A DNA stretch of 33,402 nucleotides, taken from positions 1-33,402 of the forward strand of contig JAQSWD010000053.1 in NCBI GenBank assembly GCA_029266835.1, given 5' to 3'. The notes beneath the pieces were generated by a model, which saw only the letters and a list, made by a program, of their open reading frames with translations, made no database searches and was not told where the DNA came from. This DNA comes from Steroidobacteraceae bacterium (GTDB lineage: Bacteria; Pseudomonadota; Gammaproteobacteria; Steroidobacterales; Steroidobacteraceae). This document shows, piece by piece, positions 15,901 through 23,836 of the stretch; the stretch's first letter is position 1; each line of letters starts with the position of its first letter. A program made the position numbers and the translations under genes.

Positions 15901-16885
15901 GCCGGCAGGGGGGCACGCGCGTCGATGAGGCCGCGGTCGCGCAATGCGGCCCAGAATCCGGCGGGGATGGCATGCCTGAACATGGCCAGCGCATTGCGTG
16001 ATTCGGCGCCGGTGACGCAGCCGGCCACGACGCTCGCGACGGCGGGGTGGCCGAGCGGGAACTGCAGCGCCGCGGCCTGCAGCGGCACCGAGAATTCGGC
16101 GCAGACGGTTTCCAGTGCGCGCACTTTTTCGATGACGGCCGGCGGCGGCGCGACGTAGTTGTAATGCGACCTCGCGCCCGCGCGCGAGCCGGCGGCCAGG
16201 ATGCCGGAGTTGAACGGCCCGCCGCAGAGTATGGACACGCCGCGGCTTTCACACAGCGGCAGCAGTGTTTCCAGCGGCGTCTGTTCCAGAAGCGTGTAAC
16301 GCCCGGCGAGCAGGATGCAGTCGAGCTGGCAGTGTTCCAGCAGTTCCACGCAGATTTCCCATCGCGAAGCTCGCGCATGGCGCGATAACCGCCGTCGAGG
16401 AATTCGCGCACGCGGGCGGCATGCTGGTCGCCATGTGTCAGGCGGCCGATGTCATGGCAGAGCAGGATGTCGACGCGTTTCACGCCGAGCCGTTCGAGAC
16501 TTTGCCCGTGCGAGCGCATCACCGAGTCGTAGCCGTAGTCGAACACCGGGTCGAAAGGCCTTGGCGAGAAGTAACCCTCTCGGCCCACGCGCGCATCCTG
16601 CGGACCCGTCGGAACGAGGCGTCGGCCCACCTTCGTGGAAATCACCACGGGCATCGCCTCGTCACGCAATGCCGCACCGAGCCGCAGTTCGCTGAGCCCG
16701 AAACCGTAGAAGGGCGCGGTATCGAAGTAGCGCACGCCGCCGGCGAAAGACTCGTGCACGGCATCGAGAGCGTCGCTGTCGTCCATCACGCGATACAGAT
16801 TGCCGATGCCCGCGGCGCCGAAACCCAGCGTGCACACCTCGAGCCCGGTGCGGCCGAGCTCGCGGCGGGCCAGCGTCTGGCTCAT
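15897..16885 (-). pseudogene. Aldo/keto reductase (L-fucose dehydrogenase type), disrupted by internal deletion and frameshift
   Basis: The first part (ATG 16885, overlapping the permease stop as ATGA) encodes an aldo/keto reductase: GLEVCTLGFGAAGIGNLY, FDTAPFYGFGLSE with the catalytic Asp and Tyr, VISTKVGR with the Lys, and ILLCHDIGR with the His. It resembles D-threo-aldose 1-dehydrogenase / L-fucose dehydrogenase, the first step of the non-phosphorylating fucose route. Family sequence stops at YRAMRELRDGK near 16358 and resumes in another frame at ICVELLEHCQLDC near 16354, running to a stop at 15897. The segment that normally lies between (about a dozen residues with the conserved GVNEW-like stretch) is missing. 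The unshifted frame continues with nonsense to 15854. The gene spans 989 bases, not a multiple of three. Confidence 0.85.
16351..16363 (-). other. Deletion junction in the aldo/keto reductase
   Basis: On the minus strand the junction reads CGCGATGGGAAATCTGC. Read one way, CGC GAT GGG is the R-D-G of the upstream part; read in the other frame, ATC TGC belongs to the downstream part, where the lost codons would plausibly have been N-E-W-E (AAC GAA TGG GAA). ATGG would then occur at both ends of the lost piece, the expected footprint of a short-repeat deletion of roughly 34-37 bases. The length is inferred from family size. Confidence 0.55.
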
Positions 16886-18141
16886 GCCGTGGCCTTGCGT
16901 GCGGTGAAGCCGAAGAAGCTGACCACCGCGAAACAAATCGCCGGCACCAGCATGGCCACGTTGATGGAGCTGGCGTCTGACACCAGGCCCATTAACGGCG
17001 GGATGATGGCGCCGCCGACGATGGCCATGACCAGGAACGAGGATCCGGACTTGGTGTGCGCGCCCAGGCCGCGCAGGCTCATGGTGAAGATGGTCGGGAA
17101 CTGGATCGACATGAAGAAGCTCGTCGCCATCAGCGCGTACAGCCCGAAGTTGCCGCCCGCGAGCGCGGCCACCACGCAAAGTACGATATCCGCGGCGGCG
17201 AACAGCGTCAGCAGCGACGCGGGGCGGTACTTCGACATCAGCAGCGTACCCACGAAGCGGCCCGCGAAGAACAACACCAGCGTGATGATCAGATTGTTGG
17301 CCGCGATCTTCTCGGCCGTGCCCGGAGTGTTGAACTGCGTGTAACGGATCACGAAGCTCCACACGCCCACCTGCGCGCCCACATAGGCGAACTGTGCGAG
17401 CACGCCCAGCCAGTAGCGAGGGAAGGCCTTGAGGCCGCTGAAACCGCCCGCCGATGCATCGGCATCTTCGGTGACGCGCCGTGCCAGCGGCGGAAATCTG
17501 GTGATGCCGACCAGCAGTGCCCACAGCAGCACCACGCAGGCGATGCCCATGTAGGGTAGTTTGACCGCGGCGAGTTCGCCCGCCTGCCACGTGGCACGTG
17601 CCGCGGGCTCCATGGCCTGGATCTGCTCGGGCGACAGGTGATGATCGGAAAGGATCAGCTCCTTGCCCACGAACACACCGAGGATGGTCCCCAGCGGGTT
17701 GAACATCTGCGCGAAGTTCAGCCGCTGGTCGGCATTCTCGGCCGGGCCCATGGCCGCGATCATCGGGTTGGCCGAGGTTTCGAGGAACGACAGGCCGCTG
17801 GCCACGACGAACAGCGCGCCCAGGAAAAAGTGGTACTCGCCGTATTGCGCGGCAGGGTAAAACAGCAATGCGCCGGTACCGAACAGCACCAGCCCCATGA
17901 CCACCGCCGCGCGATAACCGAAGCGCCGCATGAACAACGACGCCGGGATCGCGAACACGAAATAGCCGATGAACGTCGCGAACTGCACGAAGCTGGAGGC
18001 GAAGTCGCCCAGCAGGAAGGTCTTGCGGAACTGCGGGATCAGTACGTCGTTGAGACTGTTGGACATGCCCCAGAACGCGAACAGCGCGACCACGAGCACC
18101 GTGGCGCCGAGAAAGCCCGGCGTGATGAATTCCTTCTTCAA
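16882..18141 (-). CDS. fucP: FucP-type L-fucose:proton symporter (MFS)
   Basis: A 419-residue inner-membrane transporter of the fucose permease family (FHS group of MFS) with about 12 membrane helices. Helix 1 ends in FAFWGMSNSLNDVLIPQFRK, the family landmark equivalent to the WG-x-x-x-x-LN of FucP. Also present are the FLETSANPMIAAMG motif of helix 4, the FNPLGTILGVFVGK segment of helix 5, and an SIQFPTIFTMSLRGLG block in the second half. It follows the IclR gene by 16 bases and overlaps the aldo/keto reductase by four (ATGA). Relatives also carry galactose, glucose or other sugars, so L-fucose is chosen because of the downstream enzymes. Confidence 0.88.
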   Translation of the reverse strand: MKKEFITPGFLGATVLVVALFAFWGMSNSLNDVLIPQFRKTFLLGDFASSFVQFATFIGYFVFAIPASLFMRRFGYRAAVVMGLVLFGTGALLFYPAAQYGEYHFFLGALFVVASGLSFLETSANPMIAAMGPAENADQRLNFAQMFNPLGTILGVFVGKELILSDHHLSPEQIQAMEPAARATWQAGELAAVKLPYMGIACVVLLWALLVGITRFPPLARRVTEDADASAGGFSGLKAFPRYWLGVLAQFAYVGAQVGVWSFVIRYTQFNTPGTAEKIAANNLIITLVLFFAGRFVGTLLMSKYRPASLLTLFAAADIVLCVVAALAGGNFGLYALMATSFFMSIQFPTIFTMSLRGLGAHTKSGSSFLVMAIVGGAIIPPLMGLVSDASSINVAMLVPAICFAVVSFFGFTARKATA

Positions 18142-18157
18142 GCTTCCCCCTTGTCGT

Positions 18158-18934
18158 TTACGGAAGATCGCCGTGAACTATGTCTTCTGAAATCTGCGCC
18201 GCCGCGGATCGTACATGCTCGACCGCATGGGTCATGTCCATGACCAGCGGATTGCTGTGCACGAAGGGCACGGTCAACGCCGCCATGGCGACATCACCGC
18301 GCAGGATGGGCGCGGACAGGTCGGTGATGCCGCGCACGAAGTGCGACGCGGCCTCGTGGTGGCCGCGTTCGCGAACCACGTTCGCGCGGCGGACGAAGTC
18401 CTCCGCCGCATCGCCCTTGAGCCGGCATCGCTTGAGCCAGAGCTTGCGCGTCTCGTCGTTCTGGTAGGCGAACAGCACCAGGCCGGAGGTCGCGGTCGCG
18501 ATCTCGCGCCGATAGCCGATGCGAACCGAGAAGCCGAGATCCCCGGGCCGCTCGATGCGCGTGATCACGACGATCTGGTCTTCGGAAGCGACGGCGATGT
18601 GCGCGGACTGGCCGATGTCCTGCGTGAGTTTGCGCATGACGGGCAGGGCCGTTTCCACCAGCGACCGCACGGGCGCCTGGGTCATCGCCAGCGCGAAAAG
18701 CTTGTTGGTGAGCACATAACCCGCGCTGTTCCCGGTGCTGGTGATGAACCCCTTGAATTCCAGCACCTGGAGCATGCGGAACAACTCGCCAGAGGAGCGC
18801 CCTAGCTTCTGGGAGATCGCGGAAAGATTGAGTGGCGTCTTCTCTTCGGCCAACAGTTCCAGCACATCCAGGCCCTTCTCGAGGGCGGGAGCGCGGTAAC
18901 GGCTGACGCGTGGGGCGGTTTCCTTGGGTGCCAT
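18158..18934 (-). CDS. IclR-family transcriptional regulator
   Basis: A 258-residue regulator with the IclR winged helix at about residues 14-75 (ALEKGLDVLELLAEEKTPLNLSAISQKLGRSSGELFRMLQVLE) and the effector-binding domain after it (GQSAHIAVASEDQIVVITRIE, GYRREIATATSGLVLFAY). It is the first gene of the minus-strand fucose-type operon, 16 bases before fucP, and diverges from the GH31 gene. It probably responds to a sugar acid or sugar of that pathway and acts at the 250-base divergent region, possibly on both sides. ATG 18934 begins just before the helix-turn-helix region. Confidence 0.92.
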   Translation of the reverse strand: MAPKETAPRVSRYRAPALEKGLDVLELLAEEKTPLNLSAISQKLGRSSGELFRMLQVLEFKGFITSTGNSAGYVLTNKLFALAMTQAPVRSLVETALPVMRKLTQDIGQSAHIAVASEDQIVVITRIERPGDLGFSVRIGYRREIATATSGLVLFAYQNDETRKLWLKRCRLKGDAAEDFVRRANVVRERGHHEAASHFVRGITDLSAPILRGDVAMAALTVPFVHSNPLVMDMTHAVEHVRSAAAQISEDIVHGDLP

Positions 18935-19184
18935 GGTTCTTGTGGTTTCAGCCGTGAACGGGGGGATTCTGCCCGCAAGTCCGCCATTTGCGCAGTCCCC
19001 CTTGATCTTGGTTTTTCATTAGAGCATTGTACTTTCATTCGGGAAATAGCGGGCTTCACCGCGACCATGCCGGAAGGCGAGACATGGCGGCGCCTGACGA
19101 AGCAGGGCTTCGCTTTCCGGCAAATCCGATGCCTCCCCTCGTAGAATCCCGGCAAAGAATTTCGAAATGAACGAGAGGGGTCCC
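18935..19184. promoter_or_regulatory. Divergent regulatory region between iclR-type and GH31 genes
   Basis: This 250-base gap must hold both promoters. An AT-richer stretch at about 19003-19046 contains the direct repeat tttcatt at 19014-19020 and 19033-19039 (19 bases apart), the best candidate for a regulator site. A TTGATC near 19002 could be a -35 element for GH31 but no convincing -10 partner follows. GAGAGGGG at 19171-19178 is the GH31 ribosome site. Confidence 0.35.
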
Positions 19185-22016
19185 ATGAAGATGTTGTCGC
19201 GCTGCTTGTGCGTGGTGTTGCTCGCCGGTTGTTCGGGCGCGCCCGAAGGCTCCTTCGTCCAGAACGAGTCCGGCCTCATCGTCACGCCGGCGGATGCGCC
19301 GCAGAGTCGTGTCCGTCTCGAAGTGCGCACTGACCGCACTATCCACGTCACCGCGGTGGCCGACGGCAATCTCGACCTGCCCAGGAGCCTGATGGCGGTT
19401 GATTCCGTCGGCGACCAGGCATCGTGGAAGGTGACGCGCCGTGAAGGCGCGGTGGTGCTGACCACGTCGCGGCTGGTGGCGCAGGTGTCTCTCGCCAATG
19501 GCGCGGTGAGCTTCACCGATCCCTCGGGCAAGCCATTGCTCGCGGAAGAACCCGCGCGCAGTTTCGAGGGCGGCGTGTCGCAGCGGTTCAACAAGGGCAC
19601 CGACGAAGGGTTGTTTGGCGGCGGGCAGCACCAGTACGGCGTCGTCGATCTCAATGGCGAGGATCTCGAACTCTCGCAACACAACAGCGACATCGCGGTG
19701 CCGTTCGTCGTCTCGACGCGCAACTACGGCTTGCTCTGGGACAACAATGGCATCTCGCGCATTGGAAATCCGCGGCCCTATGGTCTCGCGTCGCGCGATC
19801 TGACGATCAGGGATGCGACCGGCAAGGAAGGCGGCTTCACCGCGAAATACTCCCTCTCCGGCCAGCTGAAGCTCGAGCGCGTCGAGAAGGACATCAACTA
19901 CCAGTACATCAAGGACCGCTCGAACTGGCCCGCGGAACTGCTCGACGGCAAGACGCCGCTGCCGGGCAATCCGCCTAACATCCTTCCCGATCAGACCGTG
20001 ACCTGGGAAGGCACTGTCGAGTCGGCGAAGGGGGGCGACCACAAGTTCCAGCTGTACGGAAGCAGCTACTTCAAATTGTTCATCGACGACAAACTCGTCT
20101 TCGATCGCTGGCGCCAGAACTGGAACCCCCTCTATCACCCGTTCGACGTGGCAATGGAGGCGGACAAGCCCGTGAAGTTCCGGCTCGAGTGGACACCGGA
20201 CGGCGGCTACATCGCGCTGCTGCACAACGATCCGCTGCCGGACGCCGAGCGCCATTCGCTGACGTTCACTTCCGAAGTGGGGCGCGCCATCGACTACTGG
20301 TTCATCGCGGGCAATGACCAGCAGGACGTCATCGCCGGTTATCGGGAGCTCACCGGCAAGTCGGTGATGTTGCCGAAATGGGCCTACGGTTTCTGGCAGA
20401 GCCGCGAGCGCTACAAGACGCAGGCCGAGATCGTCGACGCGGTCCGCGAGTACCGCAGGCGCAAGATACCGCTCGACAACATCGTGCTCGACTGGAACTA
20501 CTGGCCCGAGAATGCCTGGGGTTCGCACGACTTCGACAAGTCGCGTTTCCCCGACCCGAAGAAGATGGTCGACGACATCCACGCGATGAACGCCAAGGTG
20601 ATGATCTCGGTGTGGCCGAAGTTCTATCCGGAAACGAAGAACTACCAGGAGCTGGACGCCGCGGGGTTCATCTACCGCAAGAACGTCGAGGATGGTTACG
20701 TCGACTGGATAGGCAAGGGTTACAAGAACGCGTTCTATGACCCGTATTCGCCCGAGGCGCGTGCGATGTACTGGCGCCAGGTGAACGAGAAACTCGGCGT
20801 CCTCGGCTTCGATGCGTGGTGGATGGACGCGACCGAGCCCGACCCGCATTCGAATCTCGACATCCAGTCGCTCAAGGACCGCAACGGTCCGACGGCGATG
20901 GGGCCGGCGGACCAGTTCTTCAACACCTATGCGCTGGTGCATTCGGCCGGCGTATATGAAGGGGGCCGCGCCGCCAACCCTGACAAGCGCCAGTACATAC
21001 TCACGCGTTCGGGCACCGCGGGCATCCAGCGCAATGCCGCCACGTTGTGGAGTGGCGACATCGTGTCGCGCTGGCCCGATCTGTACAACCAGATCTCCTC
21101 CGCCGTCAGCATTTCCTACTCGGGCATTCCGAACTGGACCTTCGACATCGGCGGCTTCGCCACCGAAGCGCGTTACAACGCGCAACCCATGAAGCCTGCG
21201 GACCAGGAGGAATGGCGCGAGCTCAACCTGCGCTGGTTCCAGATGGGCGCCTTCGTGCCGGTGTTCCGTTCGCATGGTCAGTTCCCCACGCGCGAAATCT
21301 GGAACATCGCGCCGGCAGGCACCGAGGTGTACGACAGCCTCGTCTGGTACACGAAGCTGCGCTACCGGCTGATGCCTTATATCTACACGCTCGCGGCGGA
21401 TACGTATCACAAGGACGGCTCGATCGTCCGCGGCCTGCCGATGGACTTCCCCGATGACGCGCAGGCGCGCAAGGTACGCGACGAATACCTGTTCGGCGGC
21501 GAATTCCTGGTTGCGCCGGTGTACGAGAACAAGGCGCGCAAGCGCCAGGTCTATCTACCGGCAGGAAGCGACTGGTATGACTTCAACGGCGGCGGCAGAC
21601 TGCCCGGCGGGCAATCGGTCGATGCGGCCGCGCCGCTGAATCGCATGCCGCTGTACGTGCGCGCGGGTTCCATCGTGCCCGTGGGCCCGGACATCCAGCA
21701 CACCTCGGAGAAGCCGGGTGCACCCATCACTTTGCTGGTGTTCACCGGCGCCGACGGCGACTTCGCCCTCTACGAAGACGATGGCGTGAGCTACCAGTAC
21801 GAGAAGGGCCAGTTCAGTTACATCCCGATGCGTTACGACGCCGCGAAGTCGCGGCTGACCATCGGCGCGCGTACGGGCAGTTACACCGGCATGCCCGAGG
21901 AACGCACGTTCCGCATCCGCTGGATCAAGGAAGGTGGCAAGGCCCCGTCGGAACTGGACGCGCCCACCGACATCGCGATCGACTACAAGGGCGCGGAGGT
22001 CATGGTCGCGCACTGA
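19185..22016 (+). CDS. GH31 alpha-xylosidase-like lipoprotein with PA14 insert
   Basis: A 943-residue glycoside hydrolase. Lipobox LLAGC puts the lipid anchor on C16, so it should sit in the periplasm or on the outer membrane. An N-terminal beta-sandwich (about 30-220, with GLFGGGQHQYG) is interrupted by a PA14 domain at about 275-350 (VTWEGTVES, YGSSYFKLFIDDKLVFD, FRLEWTPDGGYIALLHN). The catalytic barrel follows from about 390, with NIVLDWNYWPENAWGSHDFD. The nucleophile is D548 in WWMDATEPD, and D625 in LWSGDIVSRW is the probable acid/base. PA14-bearing GH31 enzymes of the Cellvibrio Xyl31A type remove alpha-xylose from xyloglucan oligosaccharides. ATG 19185 is preceded by GAGAGGGG and starts the signal; an ATG at 19167 is less likely. 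Alpha-glucosidase activity is the main alternative. Confidence 0.92.
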   Translation: MKMLSRCLCVVLLAGCSGAPEGSFVQNESGLIVTPADAPQSRVRLEVRTDRTIHVTAVADGNLDLPRSLMAVDSVGDQASWKVTRREGAVVLTTSRLVAQVSLANGAVSFTDPSGKPLLAEEPARSFEGGVSQRFNKGTDEGLFGGGQHQYGVVDLNGEDLELSQHNSDIAVPFVVSTRNYGLLWDNNGISRIGNPRPYGLASRDLTIRDATGKEGGFTAKYSLSGQLKLERVEKDINYQYIKDRSNWPAELLDGKTPLPGNPPNILPDQTVTWEGTVESAKGGDHKFQLYGSSYFKLFIDDKLVFDRWRQNWNPLYHPFDVAMEADKPVKFRLEWTPDGGYIALLHNDPLPDAERHSLTFTSEVGRAIDYWFIAGNDQQDVIAGYRELTGKSVMLPKWAYGFWQSRERYKTQAEIVDAVREYRRRKIPLDNIVLDWNYWPENAWGSHDFDKSRFPDPKKMVDDIHAMNAKVMISVWPKFYPETKNYQELDAAGFIYRKNVEDGYVDWIGKGYKNAFYDPYSPEARAMYWRQVNEKLGVLGFDAWWMDATEPDPHSNLDIQSLKDRNGPTAMGPADQFFNTYALVHSAGVYEGGRAANPDKRQYILTRSGTAGIQRNAATLWSGDIVSRWPDLYNQISSAVSISYSGIPNWTFDIGGFATEARYNAQPMKPADQEEWRELNLRWFQMGAFVPVFRSHGQFPTREIWNIAPAGTEVYDSLVWYTKLRYRLMPYIYTLAADTYHKDGSIVRGLPMDFPDDAQARKVRDEYLFGGEFLVAPVYENKARKRQVYLPAGSDWYDFNGGGRLPGGQSVDAAAPLNRMPLYVRAGSIVPVGPDIQHTSEKPGAPITLLVFTGADGDFALYEDDGVSYQYEKGQFSYIPMRYDAAKSRLTIGARTGSYTGMPEERTFRIRWIKEGGKAPSELDAPTDIAIDYKGAEVMVAH

Positions 22017-22053
22017 GCGCGCGTTCGGCATTCTCGGCCGCGTTGTCCTCATG

Positions 22054-22082
22054 GCCGGCGCCGTGATCTTCACGGCGCCGGC
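22054..22082. terminator. Strong hairpin after GH31 (13-bp perfect stem, 3-base loop)
   Basis: GCCGGCGCCGTGA (22054-22066) and its exact complement (22070-22082) flank a TCT loop, 38 bases after the GH31 stop and 66 bases before zwf. No T-run follows, so it is not a textbook intrinsic terminator. It may end or protect the GH31 transcript, or cooperate with Rho. Confidence 0.5.
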
Positions 22083-22147
22083 AAGAACAGCCGCTCCATA
22101 GTGCAATCGGAGTTCAGCCGCACTAACAAAGTGCGGCGCGCGAATTC

Positions 22148-23647
22148 ATGCGGATTCGCTGTTCGTCATGCCATGCTCTGCAGGTGGCGAAGGTTCCGTC
22201 AGGTGTAGGTCCCCGATTCCCACAGGTGGTCGTTCTGGTTGGCGCCACCGGTGATCTCGCGCGCCGCAAGTTGATTCCCGGCCTGTACCACCTGGCGCGC
22301 GCAGGATTCATCCCCGCCTGCCGCATCATCGGCGTCTCGCTCGATCTGCTGGACGCGGAATCTTTCCGCAGCTTCGCGCTGGATTCCGTCAGGGAGTTCT
22401 CGCGCAGCGCAGTGCAGGATGCCGACTGGCACGGCTTTGCGACCTGCCTCGACTACGTGCCGCTGGGCGCGGGCGCCGCGGCGCTCGCCGATGCGGTGCA
22501 TCGCGCGGAGAGCGCCATCGGCGCGGAAAGCCGGCGGCTGCACTATCTATCCGTGCCACCCAGCGCGGCCTTGTCGGCGGTGCGCACTCTCGGCGACGCG
22601 GGCCTGGTCGCGAACTCGCGCATCGTCATGGAAAAACCCTTCGGCACCGATCTCGCGAGCGCGGTGGCATTGAACGCCAGGCTGCACGAAGTCTTCGCGG
22701 AGGAGCAGATCTTCCGTATCGATCATTTTCTGGGCAAGGAGCCGGCGCAGAACATCCTCGCATTCCGTTTCGCCAACGGATTGTTCGAGCCCATCTGGAA
22801 TCGCAACTTCATCGACCACGTGCAGATCGACGTGCCCGAGACGCTGGGGCTGGGCAAGCGCACCGCGTTCTATGAATCCACGGGCGCGTATCGCGACATG
22901 ATGGTCACGCACCTGTTCCAGATTCTCGGCTTCGTGGCCATGGAGGCGCCCACGCATCTCTCGCCGCGCGCCATCAGCGAAGAGAAGGTCAAGGTGTTCC
23001 GCAGCATGCTGCCCATCGAACCCGCGGATGTGGTGCGCGGCCAGTACACGGGTTATCGAAGCGAAGAGGGCGTCTCGCCGGAATCCGATACCGAGACATT
23101 CATCGCGCTCAAGTGCCGCATCGACAACTGGCGCTGGGCGGGTGTGCCGTTCTATCTACGCACCGGCAAGCGGCTGGCCGAAGGCCAGCGCATCATCTCC
23201 ATCGCATTCCGCGAACCGCCGAAGAGCATGTTCCCCGCGGACTCGGGCATCGGCGCGCATGGTCCCGACCACCTGACTTTCGATCTCGCCGACGCCGCGC
23301 GCACGTCGCTGTCGTTCTATGGCAAGCGTCCCGGACCGGGCATGAAACTGGACAAACACAGCCTGCAGTTCGCGATGAACGACACGGGCCAGATTGGCGA
23401 TGTGCTCGAGGCCTATGAACGACTGATCCTCGACGCGATGCGCGGCGATCACACGCTGTTCACCACCGCCGAGGGCATCGAGCGACTGTGGGAAGTGTCA
23501 GCGCCGCTGCTGGATGCGCCGCCGCCGGTGAAGTTGTATGCGCCCGGATCGTGGGGGCCAAACGCCATCCACCAGCTCGTCGCTCCGAGGGCTTGGCGAC
23601 TGCCCTTCGAACGTGCCTGGCGCGACCCCAACAAGCAGGGCAGCTGA
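22148..23647 (+). CDS. zwf: Glucose-6-phosphate 1-dehydrogenase
   Basis: Zwf oxidises glucose 6-phosphate to 6-phosphogluconolactone with NAD(P), feeding the Entner-Doudoroff and pentose phosphate routes in the cytoplasm. The 499-residue protein has the dinucleotide fingerprint [10 protein letters not shown] near residues 32-41, [11 protein letters not shown], and the substrate site RIDHFLGKE, plus [17 protein letters not shown] and [10 protein letters not shown], all standard. The start is uncertain: the ATG at 22148 gives an unusually long N-terminal lead with no clear ribosome site, and a GTG at 22184 (12 codons later) fits the family length better. It stands alone without the usual edd, pgl or glk neighbours. 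A 6-bp inverted repeat (23658-23673) follows the stop. Confidence 0.95.
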   Translation: MRIRCSSCHALQVAKVPSGVGPRFPQVVVLVGATGDLARRKLIPGLYHLARAGFIPACRIIGVSLDLLDAESFRSFALDSVREFSRSAVQDADWHGFATCLDYVPLGAGAAALADAVHRAESAIGAESRRLHYLSVPPSAALSAVRTLGDAGLVANSRIVMEKPFGTDLASAVALNARLHEVFAEEQIFRIDHFLGKEPAQNILAFRFANGLFEPIWNRNFIDHVQIDVPETLGLGKRTAFYESTGAYRDMMVTHLFQILGFVAMEAPTHLSPRAISEEKVKVFRSMLPIEPADVVRGQYTGYRSEEGVSPESDTETFIALKCRIDNWRWAGVPFYLRTGKRLAEGQRIISIAFREPPKSMFPADSGIGAHGPDHLTFDLADAARTSLSFYGKRPGPGMKLDKHSLQFAMNDTGQIGDVLEAYERLILDAMRGDHTLFTTAEGIERLWEVSAPLLDAPPPVKLYAPGSWGPNAIHQLVAPRAWRLPFERAWRDPNKQGS

Positions 23648-23687
23648 CTCCTATATAAGAGGCGACTGCCTCTCTAAATAAGAAACG

Positions 23688-23707
23688 TTCTTGCTTGCAA
23701 ACAAGAA
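23688..23707. promoter_or_regulatory. 20-bp near-perfect palindrome upstream of the siderophore receptor
   Basis: TTCTTGcTTGCAAaCAAGAA is symmetrical except for one mismatched pair. Its centre (23695-23700) coincides with the predicted -35 element of the receptor promoter. It looks like a dimeric regulator's operator and partly overlaps the Fur-box-like site. Confidence 0.45.
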
Positions 23708-23723
23708 TGATTCGCAATAAGAT
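23695..23723 (+). promoter_or_regulatory. Predicted promoter with overlapping Fur-box-like site for the siderophore receptor
   Basis: TTGCAA (23695-23700) and TAAGAT (23718-23723) are spaced by 17 bases, each 4 of 6 to the sigma-70 consensus. Bases 23703-23721 (aagaatgattcgcaataag) match the 19-bp Fur consensus at 11 of 19 positions, including the AATGAT core, and cover the spacer and -10. Iron-bound Fur would therefore block transcription when iron is plentiful. The leader to the start codon is roughly 105 bases. Confidence 0.6.
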
Positions 23724-23836
23724 TTCTCCGTCGCAGGTTTTTTGCACCGGCGGCGCGCCCCAAAGGCCAGTCGTTCCCTCGTTCGAATCGGGAATGGCCA
23801 GAGCCGGGGCCATCCACGAAATTGGGAGAGAAACAC

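Noticed and set aside
15854-17590. A 578-codon minus-strand frame spanning fucP and the aldo/keto reductase
   Set aside because: Its first 235 codons are an off-frame reading of fucP and its last part is the frameshifted tail of the reductase; only the middle is real coding sequence, annotated as the pseudogene.
19056-21410. A 784-codon minus-strand frame opposite GH31
   Set aside because: Antisense shadow of an unmistakable GH31 enzyme; composition dominated by Arg, Val, His and Ala with no domain.
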